From Risungbinella massiliensis (lineage in GTDB: Bacteria; Bacillota; Bacilli; Thermoactinomycetales; Thermoactinomycetaceae), in NCBI RefSeq assembly GCF_000942395.1, contig NZ_LN812103.1, positions 1-64,000 of the forward strand: DNA of 64,000 bases, in the 5' to 3' direction. The position numbers and the translations under genes were made by a program. Below are positions 17,240 to 26,653 of this stretch, piece after piece (within the stretch, counting starts at the first letter, position 1; every line of letters begins with the position of its first letter). The notes beneath the pieces are model-generated. The model was not told where the DNA came from. It was given only the letters and a program-made list of their open reading frames with translations, and ran no database searches.

Positions 17240-17378
17240 ATAGCTTGTTAATCTAAGTTAAACGTAGGCGCGCCGCCGGTTTTCCCGCTTTTAATCTGCT
17301 CCGGCTCCCTATCGCTCATAGTAGCATCTCAAAAGGAGAAAACCTCTGGCTTTGGGCTAATTATGCAACATGCTCTAT
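17240..17378 (+). repeat. MITE-like repeat, copy 1
   Basis: A 139-bp non-coding element. Its right half, from CGCTCATAGTAGCATCTC to ATTATGCAACATGCTCTAT, is nearly identical to copy 2 at 36138-36288. The ends are imperfect inverted repeats (ATAGCTTGTT... / ...GCAACATGCTCTAT). It lies right after cassette A2 and 97 bp before the next gene. Together with A2's terminator it accounts for the 364-bp gap. I see no clear target-site duplication here. Confidence 0.75.
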
Positions 17379-17474
17379 AAGAATAACAAACCATCGTAAT
17401 AGTATGATTACTTGCTAGTCCTAAGCTAAAATGAATATAAGGCATCTCATAATCTTTTGGAAAGGATGAGAAAA

Positions 17475-18449
17475 ATGTCCACAAAGTTACCTCCTAAGCT
17501 TCATAATCATATAGAACTACCTGTCATAGCAGCTCCCATGTTTCTTGTTTCTAGCCCTGAGATGGTGATAGAGAGTTGTAAAGCGGGGATTATTGGCTCG
17601 TTTCCGTTACTAAATGCTCGTACGGAAGATGCTTTAGATGATTGGATGAAACAGATTACAAATGAATGGAAAGAAGCCAAGTTAAAAGAACCAGAGCGAC
17701 GCATTGCTCCGTGGGCAGTAAATCTAATTGTACATCGGACGAATAAACGTTACCAAGTTGATTTAGATCTTATCCAGAAATATAAGCCACCGATTGTGAT
17801 TACCTCCCTTGGGGATCCAAGTTCGGTGGTTAGTATCGTACGTGAATATGATGGACTTGTTTTTTCGGATGTAAGTAACATTACCCATGCCAAAAAAGCT
17901 GCACAAAAGGGGGTAGATGGGCTAATTCTGGTATGTAACGGAGCAGGTGGGCATGCAGGAACCATCAATCCAATCGCTTTCATGGGAGCAGTAAAGGAAT
18001 TTTGGAATGGGATAACGATTATTGCTGGTTCGATCTCCAGTGGTCAGGATATTTTGGCAGTAGAAGCGCTTGGTGCTGACCTTGCCTACATGGGAACACG
18101 ATTTATTTCGTCGTCAGAGAGCTTTGCTGCTATAGAATATAAAAACATGCTAGTTGACTCTACCCTAGACGACCTTATTTATACGGATGCGTTTAGTGGT
18201 GTGAATGCTAATTACTTGATCCCAAGTATCCAAAAGGCTGGTTTGGACCCAAATCAGCTCCAGAAAAAAGAAAATGTAGATTTTTCCCATTTAAATCAGT
18301 CTACGGCTAAAGCATGGAAAGACATCTGGTCTGCAGGGCAGGGAGTGGGTGCAATTAAGCGAGTTCAACCTGTTTCTGAAATTGTACAGGAGCTACAGCA
18401 GGAGTATAAGCAAGCGCTAACTTCATTGATAATGAAACGTTCAAAATAA
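17475..18449 (+). CDS. Nitronate monooxygenase family flavoprotein
   Basis: A 324-aa TIM-barrel FMN enzyme of the NMO/2-nitropropane dioxygenase family. Markers are LPVIAAPMFLVSSPE at the N-terminus, the FMN-phosphate loop GAGGHAG (about 160), IIAGSISSGQD and ADLAYMGTRFISS. It may detoxify alkyl nitronates, but the substrate is not evident from sequence. ATG 17475 has AAAGGA 8 nt upstream; the in-frame TTG 18 bases earlier lacks an SD. It is a single-gene unit ending at a terminator. Confidence 0.85.
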   Translation: MSTKLPPKLHNHIELPVIAAPMFLVSSPEMVIESCKAGIIGSFPLLNARTEDALDDWMKQITNEWKEAKLKEPERRIAPWAVNLIVHRTNKRYQVDLDLIQKYKPPIVITSLGDPSSVVSIVREYDGLVFSDVSNITHAKKAAQKGVDGLILVCNGAGGHAGTINPIAFMGAVKEFWNGITIIAGSISSGQDILAVEALGADLAYMGTRFISSSESFAAIEYKNMLVDSTLDDLIYTDAFSGVNANYLIPSIQKAGLDPNQLQKKENVDFSHLNQSTAKAWKDIWSAGQGVGAIKRVQPVSEIVQELQQEYKQALTSLIMKRSK

Positions 18450-18532
18450 AAAGAGGTCACTAAAGACTCCTAACTGATAGAATAAAGCCCAAAAAAACAG
18501 TCAACCGTTTTATGTTGCTTTTTATATTGGAC

Positions 18533-18568
18533 AAAAGATCCTCTCCGTGAGTAGGATCTTTTTTTTTG
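18533..18568 (+). terminator. Terminator after the nitronate monooxygenase gene
   Basis: Perfect stem AAAAGATCCT / AGGATCTTTT with a 10-nt loop and a long T run. The rest of the gap before the trehalose promoter (18450-18532 and 18569-18640) shows nothing else. Confidence 0.9.
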
Positions 18569-18642
18569 TTTGAGATATGGAGTAAGTTGATTGTTTATGT
18601 GAGTAATACCAATAGAGAGGGTTTACTTGAATAAGATAATTT

Positions 18643-18720
18643 GGAAAGCGCTATCATTTCTTCTTGACCAACATGTATATACAAGTCTAAAATAAAAGCA
18701 TAGAACTTGTATATACATGT
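18643..18720 (+). promoter_or_regulatory. Trehalose operon control region: cre, promoter, two TreR operators
   Basis: GGAAAGCGCTATCA (18643-18656) matches 13 of 14 cre positions. A promoter TTGACC-18 nt-TAAAAT (18664-18693) has operator ACATGTATATACAAGT (18671-18686) in its spacer. The inverted copy ACTTGTATATACATGT (18705-18720) lies over the expected start point. Both share the TTGTATATACA core of TreR operators. Repression by TreR, relieved by trehalose-6-phosphate, and CcpA control are inferred. Confidence 0.75.
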
Positions 18721-18796
18721 TATTATTTTGAACGTTGGTTGGATGGTTGCATAAAGCTTGAAAATGGAAACGTTAACAAAAAGGAGGATCTTATAT

Positions 18797-20206
18797 ATGG
18801 CAGAGGATTTTCGTCAAGCGGCGCAAGATATTGTAAAAGCCGTTGGAGGGAAAGAAAACATCGCTTCAGCAACACATTGTGTAACTCGCTTACGATTGGC
18901 CCTTCATGATGAGCAAAAAGTAGATCAACAAGCACTAGAACAGATTGATGTAGTAAAAGGTTCCTTTTCGAACAATGGTCAATTTCAGGTAGTGGTTGGA
19001 CAAGGCCTTGTGGAGAAAGTATATAAAGAAATGGTTGAGATAACCGGAATAAAATCAGCTACGAAGGAGGAAACAAAAGCTGCTTCTCAGAAACATTTAA
19101 ATCCACTACAGCGAGCCGTAAAAACGTTAGCAGATATTTTTATTCCCATTTTGCCAGCCATCGTGACAGCAGGTTTATTGATGGGAATTAACAATATATT
19201 GACTGGGTCTGATATTTTTTATGAAGGAAAATCAATCGTAGATGTTCATGAGCAATGGAAAGATATCGCAGGAATTATTAACTTGATTGCCAACACAGCG
19301 TTTGTCTTCTTACCAGGATTGATTGGTTGGTCTGCTGTAAAACGATTTGGAGGTAGTCCTTTACTAGGAATTGTTTTGGGCTTAGTGCTAGTACATCCCG
19401 ATCTTTTAAATGCATGGGATTATGGGAAAGCAAAAGAAGCAGGCGAAATTCCTACTTGGAACTTGTTTGGAATGGATATAGATAAATTAGGTTATCAAGG
19501 ACAAGTACTTCCTGTTCTCTTTGCCTCGTATGTATTGGCCAAAATAGAGCTGTTTTTAAATAAACGAGTACCAGATGCGATCAAATTACTCGTGGTTGCT
19601 CCTGTTAGTTTATTAGTTACTGGTTTTCTATCCTTTATCGCAATTGGGCCAATTACGTTTGCAATTGGGAACGCTATCACCACTGCTTTTACGGGGATTT
19701 TTAGTGCTGTACCGGCAATCGGAGGATTCCTCTACGGAGCGCTTTACGCACCTTTAGTAGTGACCGGGATGCATCACACTTTCCTTGCTGTTGACTTACA
19801 ATTGATTGGTAGCCTTGGAAGTACATTCTTATGGCCGATTTTGGCACTATCCAATATTGCTCAAGGATCTTCCGCACTAGCGATGATGTTTATGGCAAAA
19901 GAAGAAAAGCAAAAAGGACTGGCGCTTTCTTCGTCCATATCTGCGTACCTTGGAATTACAGAACCTGCTATGTTTGGTGTGAACTTACGTTACCGTTATC
20001 CATTTATTGCAGCGATGGTGGGGGCTTCCTTGGGAGGAGCTTTTATCATGATGAACAAAGTAGTTGCTCTTTCCGTTGGGGTAGGTGGTCTTCCAGGTTT
20101 CTTCTCAATTGCGCCAGATAAATGGGTTCCGTTCTTTATCGGAATGGGGATCGCGATTGTGGTTCCGTTTATCATCACGTTTGTATTAGGCAAAACGAAA
20201 AGATAA
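18797..20206 (+). CDS. treP: PTS trehalose-specific EIIBC permease
   Basis: A 469-aa membrane transporter that takes up trehalose and phosphorylates it to trehalose-6-phosphate. The EIIB domain carries the phospho-cysteine Cys28 in ATHCVTRLRL. The EIIC domain (about 105-469) has some ten membrane segments and the GITEPAMFG motif. There is no EIIA domain, so another EIIA-Glc must donate phosphate. ATG 18797 has AAGGAGG 9 nt upstream; the longer in-frame start at 18758 is unsupported. First gene of treP-treC-treR. Confidence 0.93.
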   Translation: MAEDFRQAAQDIVKAVGGKENIASATHCVTRLRLALHDEQKVDQQALEQIDVVKGSFSNNGQFQVVVGQGLVEKVYKEMVEITGIKSATKEETKAASQKHLNPLQRAVKTLADIFIPILPAIVTAGLLMGINNILTGSDIFYEGKSIVDVHEQWKDIAGIINLIANTAFVFLPGLIGWSAVKRFGGSPLLGIVLGLVLVHPDLLNAWDYGKAKEAGEIPTWNLFGMDIDKLGYQGQVLPVLFASYVLAKIELFLNKRVPDAIKLLVVAPVSLLVTGFLSFIAIGPITFAIGNAITTAFTGIFSAVPAIGGFLYGALYAPLVVTGMHHTFLAVDLQLIGSLGSTFLWPILALSNIAQGSSALAMMFMAKEEKQKGLALSSSISAYLGITEPAMFGVNLRYRYPFIAAMVGASLGGAFIMMNKVVALSVGVGGLPGFFSIAPDKWVPFFIGMGIAIVVPFIITFVLGKTKR

Positions 20207-20315
20207 TCATAAGAGATTGATTTCAAACGACTCCTTCGGTTGGAGAGGATGTGACATCATAATCCGCTTACCGAGGGTTTCGTTTTTCTGAATTTGAATT
20301 TGGAGGGAATGAACA

Positions 20316-21998
20316 ATGAATGAATGGTGGAGAAAAGCAGTAGTGTATCAAATTTATCCAAAAAGCTTTTATGATACAACAGGGAACGGTGTAGGAGACC
20401 TATTAGGCATCATTCATAAACTGGATTATTTAAAAAAGCTAGGAGTCGATGTTATATGGCTTACTCCTATATATTGTTCTCCACAAAAGGACAATGGTTA
20501 TGATATCAGTGACTATTACAATATCTATGAAGAATATGGCACAATGGAGGATTTTGACCAATTACTTGCTGAGGCTCATCAACGTGGTATCAAAGTGTTG
20601 ATGGATATTGTCGTGAACCATACATCTACTGAACATGATTGGTTCCAAAAAGCAAGAGAATCAAAGAATAGCCCTTATCGAAACTACTATATATGGAAAG
20701 ATCAAGTCGATGGAAAAGCACCGAATAACTGGGTGTCCAAATTTGGAGGATCGGCATGGAAATGGGATGAAAAAACAGGTCAGTATTACTTGCACTTATT
20801 TGATGAAGAACAGGCAGATTTAAATTGGGAAGAGGAAGGACTAAGAAGAAAGATCTATGACATGATGCACTTTTGGCTGGAGAAGGGGATTGATGGCTTT
20901 CGTTTGGATGTTATTAATCTCATTTCAAAAGATCAGGCTTTTCCCAATGATGATGGAACCATACCGCCAGGAGACGGGAGAAAATTTTATACAGATGGAC
21001 CACGCATACATGAATACCTAAATGAAATGAATCGAGAAGTCTTTTCTCAGTATGACATCATGACCGTAGGAGAGATGTCCTCTACGTCATTGAAAGAGTG
21101 TATAAAGTACACCAACCCAGATCGAAACGAACTAAATATGACATTCAATTTCCATCATTTGAAGGTGGACTATCCGAATGGTGAGAAATGGGCACACGCG
21201 GACTTTGATTTTCTAAAATTAAAAGAGATCCTGTCTCAGTGGCAAGTACAAATGAATAAAGGTGGCGGTTGGAATGCACTTTTTTGGTGTAATCATGATC
21301 AGCCACGTATTGTAAGTCGTTTTGGAGATGAGGGGCGTTACTATCAAGAATCAGCAAAAATGTTGGCGACCACTATTCATATGATGCAGGGGACTCCTTA
21401 TATTTACCAAGGTGAGGAATTTGGGATGACCAATCCAAAATTCGATTCCATTCAGGATTACCGTGACGTAGAGACGCTCAACTATTATGAGATCATGAAG
21501 AAACAGGGTAAATCTGAAGAGGAAATAATGAGGATTATCCAAAACAAATCACGAGATAATTCGCGGACTCCTGTTCAATGGAACGCGAACCTACATGCTG
21601 GATTTACGACAGGTACTCCATGGATTCATGTTGCTTCCAATTATCAAGATATTAATGCCGAATCTGCCTTGGATGATCCTGACTCTATTTTCTATCATTA
21701 TCAAAAGCTCATTGCACTTAGAAAAGAGCTAGATATTATTACATTCGGTGATTATGAGTTATTAGAGCCAAATCATGGTGATGTATTTGCTTATCTGAGG
21801 ACTTATGGAGAGGAAAAACTACTTGTTGTGAATAATTTTTATGCCCATGAAACGGCATTTACTGTGCCAGAACCATTAGTTGGCTCTTTATTTGAAGCTA
21901 CCATATTACTATCCAATTATCTTGATTCTGCAAGTCTAGACAGACAGCTTTGTGTACGTCCGTACGAGTCGATTGTTTATCATCTAAAAAAGAAATGA
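20316..21998 (+). CDS. treC: Trehalose-6-phosphate hydrolase (GH13)
   Basis: A 560-aa cytoplasmic enzyme that splits trehalose-6-phosphate into glucose and glucose-6-phosphate (called treA in B. subtilis). GH13 regions are in order: MDIVVNHTSTEHDWF, GFRLDVINLI with the nucleophile Asp, TVGEMSS with the acid/base Glu, and WCNHDQPR. TGGAGGG lies 9 nt before ATG. Neighbours treP and treR confirm the substrate over other oligo-1,6-glucosidase relatives. Confidence 0.94.
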   Translation: MNEWWRKAVVYQIYPKSFYDTTGNGVGDLLGIIHKLDYLKKLGVDVIWLTPIYCSPQKDNGYDISDYYNIYEEYGTMEDFDQLLAEAHQRGIKVLMDIVVNHTSTEHDWFQKARESKNSPYRNYYIWKDQVDGKAPNNWVSKFGGSAWKWDEKTGQYYLHLFDEEQADLNWEEEGLRRKIYDMMHFWLEKGIDGFRLDVINLISKDQAFPNDDGTIPPGDGRKFYTDGPRIHEYLNEMNREVFSQYDIMTVGEMSSTSLKECIKYTNPDRNELNMTFNFHHLKVDYPNGEKWAHADFDFLKLKEILSQWQVQMNKGGGWNALFWCNHDQPRIVSRFGDEGRYYQESAKMLATTIHMMQGTPYIYQGEEFGMTNPKFDSIQDYRDVETLNYYEIMKKQGKSEEEIMRIIQNKSRDNSRTPVQWNANLHAGFTTGTPWIHVASNYQDINAESALDDPDSIFYHYQKLIALRKELDIITFGDYELLEPNHGDVFAYLRTYGEEKLLVVNNFYAHETAFTVPEPLVGSLFEATILLSNYLDSASLDRQLCVRPYESIVYHLKKK

Positions 21999-22020
21999 TA
22001 AACTGGTTTCGGTGAAAAGA

Positions 22021-22725
22021 ATGACAAATAAATTTCTGAAAATATACGATGAATTAACAACCAAAATTCAAGAGGGCAAACTTCCGGTAGGATCTATGTT
22101 GCCCTCTGAACATGACTTGACGCAAATGTATCAAGCTTCTAGGGAAACGATTCGCAAAGCATTGACCATGCTATCTGAACATGGCTACATTCATAAAGTA
22201 AGAGGTAAAGGTTCGATTGTGCTTGATGCGAACAAGTTTAATTTCCCGATATCTGGGTTGGTCAGCTTTAAAGAGCTTTCACAAAAAATGGGGCAACATA
22301 CGATCACCCATGTAGAAAAACTAAACAAGATCACACCACTCCCTTATGTAAAGGATTTATTGAAATTATCAAAGAGAGATAAGGTGTGGGAGCTTTATCG
22401 AGTCAGAGAAATTAATTCGGAACGAATCATTTTTGATAAAGATTTTTTGGTTTGTGTTCCCAACTTAACAAAAGAGGTTTGTGAGAACTCGATTTATGAA
22501 TATATAGAAGGGGAACTTGGGCTTGCTATCAGTTTTGCTAGAAAAGAGATCACAATCGAAGAACCGACGGAAGAAGATCGTACCTATTTGGATCTGGATG
22601 GACACTATAATGTAGTTGTGGTGAAAAACTATGTGTATCTAGATGATGCCACTTTGTTTCAATATACAGAGTCTCGACATCGTCCAGATAAGTTCCGTTT
22701 TGTCGATTTTGCCAGAAGAAATTAG
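22021..22725 (+). CDS. treR: Trehalose operon repressor, GntR family
   Basis: A 234-aa HutC-type GntR regulator. The winged helix at residues about 5-68 (LPSEHDLTQMYQASRETIRKA) precedes a UTRA ligand domain ending QYTESRHRPDKFRFVDFARR, which is almost identical to B. subtilis TreR. It should bind the two operators before treP. I prefer ATG 22021 (GGTG 6 nt upstream); GTG 22012 is possible and would add three residues. Confidence 0.93.
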   Translation: MTNKFLKIYDELTTKIQEGKLPVGSMLPSEHDLTQMYQASRETIRKALTMLSEHGYIHKVRGKGSIVLDANKFNFPISGLVSFKELSQKMGQHTITHVEKLNKITPLPYVKDLLKLSKRDKVWELYRVREINSERIIFDKDFLVCVPNLTKEVCENSIYEYIEGELGLAISFARKEITIEEPTEEDRTYLDLDGHYNVVVVKNYVYLDDATLFQYTESRHRPDKFRFVDFARRN

Positions 22726-22775
22726 TTAGCACATCGATCCCGCTAGCACGTAAGATGAGTTTAAAAGAGATAAGA

Positions 22776-22805
22776 TTGTATTTTGGACCAAGAAATAGTT
22801 ATAAT
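22776..22805 (+). promoter_or_regulatory. metS promoter
   Basis: TTGTAT-18 nt-TATAAT upstream of the T-box leader. Confidence 0.6.
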
Positions 22806-22821
22806 AGAAATTAACTTTCCA

Positions 22822-23072
22822 TATCTCGTTGCCAATGAAAGGGAAGAGTACAACGCGGAAGCTATTACAAGAGAGCCGGGTTAGGTGAAAGCCGGTATAG
22901 CAGATGTCTTGGAACATGGCCCTGGAGGTTTTTTCTGAACGTGAGTTTTCATCAGTAGGAAAATACGCTCGCACTAGCGTTAACAAGTGTCCGATGAGGG
23001 TGTCTCTATTGAGATGCTGAAATTGGGTGGTACCGCGTGAACTCTCGCCCCATGTTTAGGGCGGGTTTTTTT
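22822..23072 (+). promoter_or_regulatory. T-box leader controlling metS
   Basis: A tRNA-sensing leader of about 250 nt. Stem I carries the AGAGAG...GGTGAAAGCC pattern (22870-22893), with a candidate specifier codon ATG at 22916-22918 (methionine). The T-box core GGGTGGTACCGCG (23025-23037) is perfect. The terminator CGCCC / GGGCG with a T run (23046-23072) competes with the antiterminator. Uncharged tRNA-Met should allow read-through into metS. Confidence 0.93.
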
Positions 23073-23113
23073 ATTGTCAAGAAAATGGAGAATGACTTAG
23101 AGGGAGGCAAAAA

Positions 23114-25114
23114 ATGAGTGATCAGAAGACATTTTATGTCACAACGCCCATTTATTATCCAAGTAACAAACTACATATCGGTCACGTCTATACGACGGTA
23201 GCAGCCGATGCCATCGCCCGTTACAAACGGTTGCGTGGCTATGACGTAATGTACCTCACTGGTACGGACGAGCACGGTCAAAAAATCCAAAAGCGTGCCG
23301 AAGAGGAAGGCAAGACCCCGCAGGCTTTTGTGGACGAGATTGTAGTGGGGATCAAAGATCTATGGAAAAAGCTCGATATTTCCTATGATGACTACATCCG
23401 CACAACCGAAGACCGCCACAAAAAAGTGGTACAAAAAATTTTCCAACAGTTTGTCGATCAAGGAGATATTTACCTAGGGGAATACGAAGGTTGGTATTGT
23501 CTACCTGATGAAGCCTTTTTCAGTGACCGTCAAGTAAAAGACGGCAAGTGCCCTGACTGTGGACGTCCTGTACAAAAGCTCAAAGAGAAAAGCTACTTTT
23601 TCCGGATGAGCAAATATGCGGATCGTCTGATTCAGTATTACGAGGATCATCCAGAGTTTGTGGAACCAGTTTCCCGTAAAAATGAGATGCTGCAAAACTT
23701 CCTCAAGACAGAGGGTGGACTCGAAGACCTGTCCATCTCTCGAAACACATTTGATTGGGGAATCCCAGTGCCAAACGATCCAGAACATGTAGTCTATGTC
23801 TGGCTTGATGCGTTGACCAACTATCTCTCTGCGATCGGATACGGTTCAGATGATGCCGAACTACAAGCCAAATACGAAAAATATTGGCCAGCAAATGTTC
23901 AGATCATCGGGAAAGATATCGTTCGTTTCCATATCATCTATTGGCCAATCTTCTTGATGGCGCTTGGACTTCCTTTGCCGAAAAAAGTGTTTGGTCATGG
24001 ATTTCTCTTGGTAAATGGGGACAAAATGTCCAAATCACTTGGCAACGTAATTGACCCTGTGCCACTTGTTGACCACTTTGGACTCGATACTGTTCGTTAC
24101 TTTATGCTACGAGAAGTTCCATTTGGAGAAGATGGCACGTTTACGCCAAGCTCTTTCCTCGAACGGAGCAATGCAGACCTAGCCAATGATCTAGGCAACC
24201 TATTGCATCGTACCTTGACCATGGTGGAGAAATATTTCGATGGCAAAGTACCTGCCATAGTACCGAATGCTACTCCTCACGACGAAGCATTAAAGGCATT
24301 AGTAGCTGAAAAAGTGGCTCGTGTCGAGGCGACGATGGAGAGATTGCAATTTTCTCATGCACTAACTGCAATCTGGGAGATCATCCGTGCTGGTAACCGT
24401 TACATTGAGCAGACCACACCATGGAACCTCGCCAAAAATGAAGCGGATCGTGATACCTTAGGCTCCGTGATGGCGAACTTATTGGAGAACCTGCGGATTG
24501 TGAGCATTCTTATTCAGCCATTCTTGACCCGTACTCCACAAAAAATGTGGGCACAGCTCGGGATCAGTGAGGGAGAAGCAACTGCTTGGGATTCCATCCA
24601 TCAGTATGGAGCTTATTTAGAAGGGATTCAGACTAAAAAAGGAACCCCGATCTTCCCTCGTCTGGATTTAGAAAAAGAACGAGAAGTGATCGATCAAATT
24701 ATGATCAACACTTCGAAAAAACATGCTGCTCCAGAAGCGCCTAAAAAGGAGCAAAAACCGCAAGAGGAGAAAGCAAAAGTGGAAGAAAATAACTACATTG
24801 ATATTGAGCAGTTCAGCAAAGTAGATTTGCGAGTTGCTGAGATTCTAGAAGTAGATAAAGTCAAAGGGGCAGATCGTCTCTTGAAGCTTCAGCTAGATCT
24901 AGGAGACGAAAGACGCCAAGTAGTCTCTGGCATCACGGAGTATTATCAGCCAGATGAGCTCGTAGGGCAAAAAGTGATCATGGTAGCCAACCTCAAACCT
25001 GTCACCTTGCGCAAAGAACGCTCAGAGGGAATGATCCTCGCTGCGAAAGAAGGAGATCGTCTAGTTTTGTCTACGGTATCTGCGGATATTCCGAATGGAA
25101 CTCGTGTGAAGTAA
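23114..25114 (+). CDS. metS: Methionyl-tRNA synthetase
   Basis: A 666-aa class I synthetase charging tRNA-Met. HIGH appears as LHIGHVY (residues 20-26), the zinc-knuckle region as CLPDEAFF...CPDCGRP, and KMSKS as DKMSKSLG (about 300). A C-terminal Trbp111/EMAP tRNA-binding domain (about 560-666) is joined by a Lys/Glu-rich linker. SD GAGGGAGG lies before ATG. Its codon use looks more biased towards C-ending codons than its neighbours, as expected for high expression. Confidence 0.96.
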   Translation: MSDQKTFYVTTPIYYPSNKLHIGHVYTTVAADAIARYKRLRGYDVMYLTGTDEHGQKIQKRAEEEGKTPQAFVDEIVVGIKDLWKKLDISYDDYIRTTEDRHKKVVQKIFQQFVDQGDIYLGEYEGWYCLPDEAFFSDRQVKDGKCPDCGRPVQKLKEKSYFFRMSKYADRLIQYYEDHPEFVEPVSRKNEMLQNFLKTEGGLEDLSISRNTFDWGIPVPNDPEHVVYVWLDALTNYLSAIGYGSDDAELQAKYEKYWPANVQIIGKDIVRFHIIYWPIFLMALGLPLPKKVFGHGFLLVNGDKMSKSLGNVIDPVPLVDHFGLDTVRYFMLREVPFGEDGTFTPSSFLERSNADLANDLGNLLHRTLTMVEKYFDGKVPAIVPNATPHDEALKALVAEKVARVEATMERLQFSHALTAIWEIIRAGNRYIEQTTPWNLAKNEADRDTLGSVMANLLENLRIVSILIQPFLTRTPQKMWAQLGISEGEATAWDSIHQYGAYLEGIQTKKGTPIFPRLDLEKEREVIDQIMINTSKKHAAPEAPKKEQKPQEEKAKVEENNYIDIEQFSKVDLRVAEILEVDKVKGADRLLKLQLDLGDERRQVVSGITEYYQPDELVGQKVIMVANLKPVTLRKERSEGMILAAKEGDRLVLSTVSADIPNGTRVK

Positions 25115-25118
25115 GCCG

Positions 25119-25155
25119 AAAGCTCATCCAACACTTTTCGTTGGATGAGCTTTGT
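25119..25155. terminator. Terminator between metS and the convergent ABC operon
   Basis: Stem AAGCTCATCCAA / TTGGATGAGCTT, loop CACTTTTCG. It can serve both strands. Confidence 0.85.
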
Positions 25156-25167
25156 TTGTAGGGAAGT

Positions 25168-25791
25168 TTAGAAATCCTTGTTTTCATATATTCGAATCGA
25201 AATAAACCATGAAATAGCATATATAACAAAGATGAACATGGTAGCCATTAGAAACAGTTGCCAATTAGAAACAGAAGCAAAAACGGAGCCTATATTAGGT
25301 ATCTTGTCAGCAAAGAAAGAGTACAGATTTTTTGCTAGTGCCATCATTAAAATATATAGCAGTGAAAAAATAGAGATTAGGTACCTTTGGGTAAATTTAT
25401 AGAAAATTGGTAAGTAGAATGCCGTAAAGAGCATAACAAGTAAATAGATTAGCAAAACATTTTCTAAGGATGGTATGGCGACAGGGTAACCTAATAATTG
25501 TGCTACAGAATAAATACCTATTGTTGCAAGCGTTGTGATTGTTGTAAAAATAAGCCCACCTATATATTTTGAACCAATAATTTGCTTTCTGGAGTAAGGA
25601 AGACTGTTTAATAGGAGATTGGTCTGTCCGCGCTCGTCGTAATAATGAGAGTTAATGACAAACATGGAACTAACAATAACGACTGATAATGTAGCATGTA
25701 AGTCAGTAAACAGATATAGGCAGATCATGCTGATGTAAAAAATCATCAATAACCTTTGGAGGTGATAATCTTTTAAAATCAGATTAAACAT
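25168..25791 (-). CDS. ABC-2 type transporter permease
   Basis: A 207-aa integral membrane protein with about six hydrophobic segments and the SYR-type cytoplasmic loop NSLPYSRKQIIGSKYIGG of ABC-2 permeases (YtrC/YtrD/BcrB-like). It overlaps the end of the ATPase gene by 8 nt and is last in a gntR-ATPase-permease operon. Such operons often respond to cell-wall antibiotics, but the substrate here is unknown. Confidence 0.82.
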   Translation of the reverse strand: MFNLILKDYHLQRLLMIFYISMICLYLFTDLHATLSVVIVSSMFVINSHYYDERGQTNLLLNSLPYSRKQIIGSKYIGGLIFTTITTLATIGIYSVAQLLGYPVAIPSLENVLLIYLLVMLFTAFYLPIFYKFTQRYLISIFSLLYILMMALAKNLYSFFADKIPNIGSVFASVSNWQLFLMATMFIFVIYAISWFISIRIYENKDF

Positions 25792-26653
25792 GGAAACTAC
25801 CTCCTTTTTTGGTAAAGTACATAATATCTTCTAATGAAGGTTTTTCTATGAGAACAGTCTTACCAAATAGTTGTTTCACTCTTGTTATATTTTTGCTTAG
25901 TGCTTCAAAACCGGAATCTGTTTTGCGAATGGAAATAAACTCTTTTTCAGTATCTTGGTCCAGTAATTCATTCGAGCCTTTCACAATCGCGTATTCTTCT
26001 GATATAGTGTGAAACTCTTTGCTGAAAACTAGATGACCATTATGAATAAACGTGATGTAGTCTGCGATCCGATCTAAGTCGGTTGTGATATGGGACGAGA
26101 AAAAGATAGTTTTCTTTTCATCTTGCATGATGTCATAGAGAATCTCGAGAATCTCTCTTCTAAAAACGGGGTCTAACCCTGATGTCGGTTCATCCATAAT
26201 AATAAGCTCGGCATGATGAGATAAAGCAAAGGCCAATGATGTCTTCATTTTCATTCCTTTGGACATCTTTTTTATTTTTAGATTTTGAGGGAGTTCAAAC
26301 TGTTCTACATAGTTTCGAAAGATAGTCTCGTCCCATTGCTTATATGCCGGAGCGATGATTCGTTTCAGTTGTTTTAGAGTGAGATCCTCATAAAACACAT
26401 TCTCATCAAAAACAAAGCCAATTTTTTCTTTGATCTTCTGCTCGTCTTGCCCATAATCCATACCGAGAATGGATATTGAACCACTATCTTTTTTAACTAG
26501 ATTTAATATCATTTTGATAGTGGTAGACTTCCCCGCCCCGTTTGCACCGATAAATCCTGTTACAAATCCCCTTTTTACTTCAAACGATAGATCTTTCACC
26601 TGGAATCCCTTATAGTTTTTCGAGACATTGTGCAATTCAATTGCATTACTCAT
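25784..26653 (-). CDS. ABC transporter ATPase (YtrB-like)
   Basis: A 289-aa nucleotide-binding subunit. Walker A is GANGAGKST (residues about 36-44), Walker B LIIMDEPTSGLDP (about 151-163), and the H-loop SSHITTD. The signature motif is unusual: MSKGMKMKTSLAFAL instead of LSGGQ, as seen in several YtrB/BcrA relatives. A C-terminal regulatory tail follows. It is translationally coupled to the upstream gntR gene (4-nt overlap). Confidence 0.87.
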   Translation of the reverse strand: MSNAIELHNVSKNYKGFQVKDLSFEVKRGFVTGFIGANGAGKSTTIKMILNLVKKDSGSISILGMDYGQDEQKIKEKIGFVFDENVFYEDLTLKQLKRIIAPAYKQWDETIFRNYVEQFELPQNLKIKKMSKGMKMKTSLAFALSHHAELIIMDEPTSGLDPVFRREILEILYDIMQDEKKTIFFSSHITTDLDRIADYITFIHNGHLVFSKEFHTISEEYAIVKGSNELLDQDTEKEFISIRKTDSGFEALSKNITRVKQLFGKTVLIEKPSLEDIMYFTKKGGSFHV

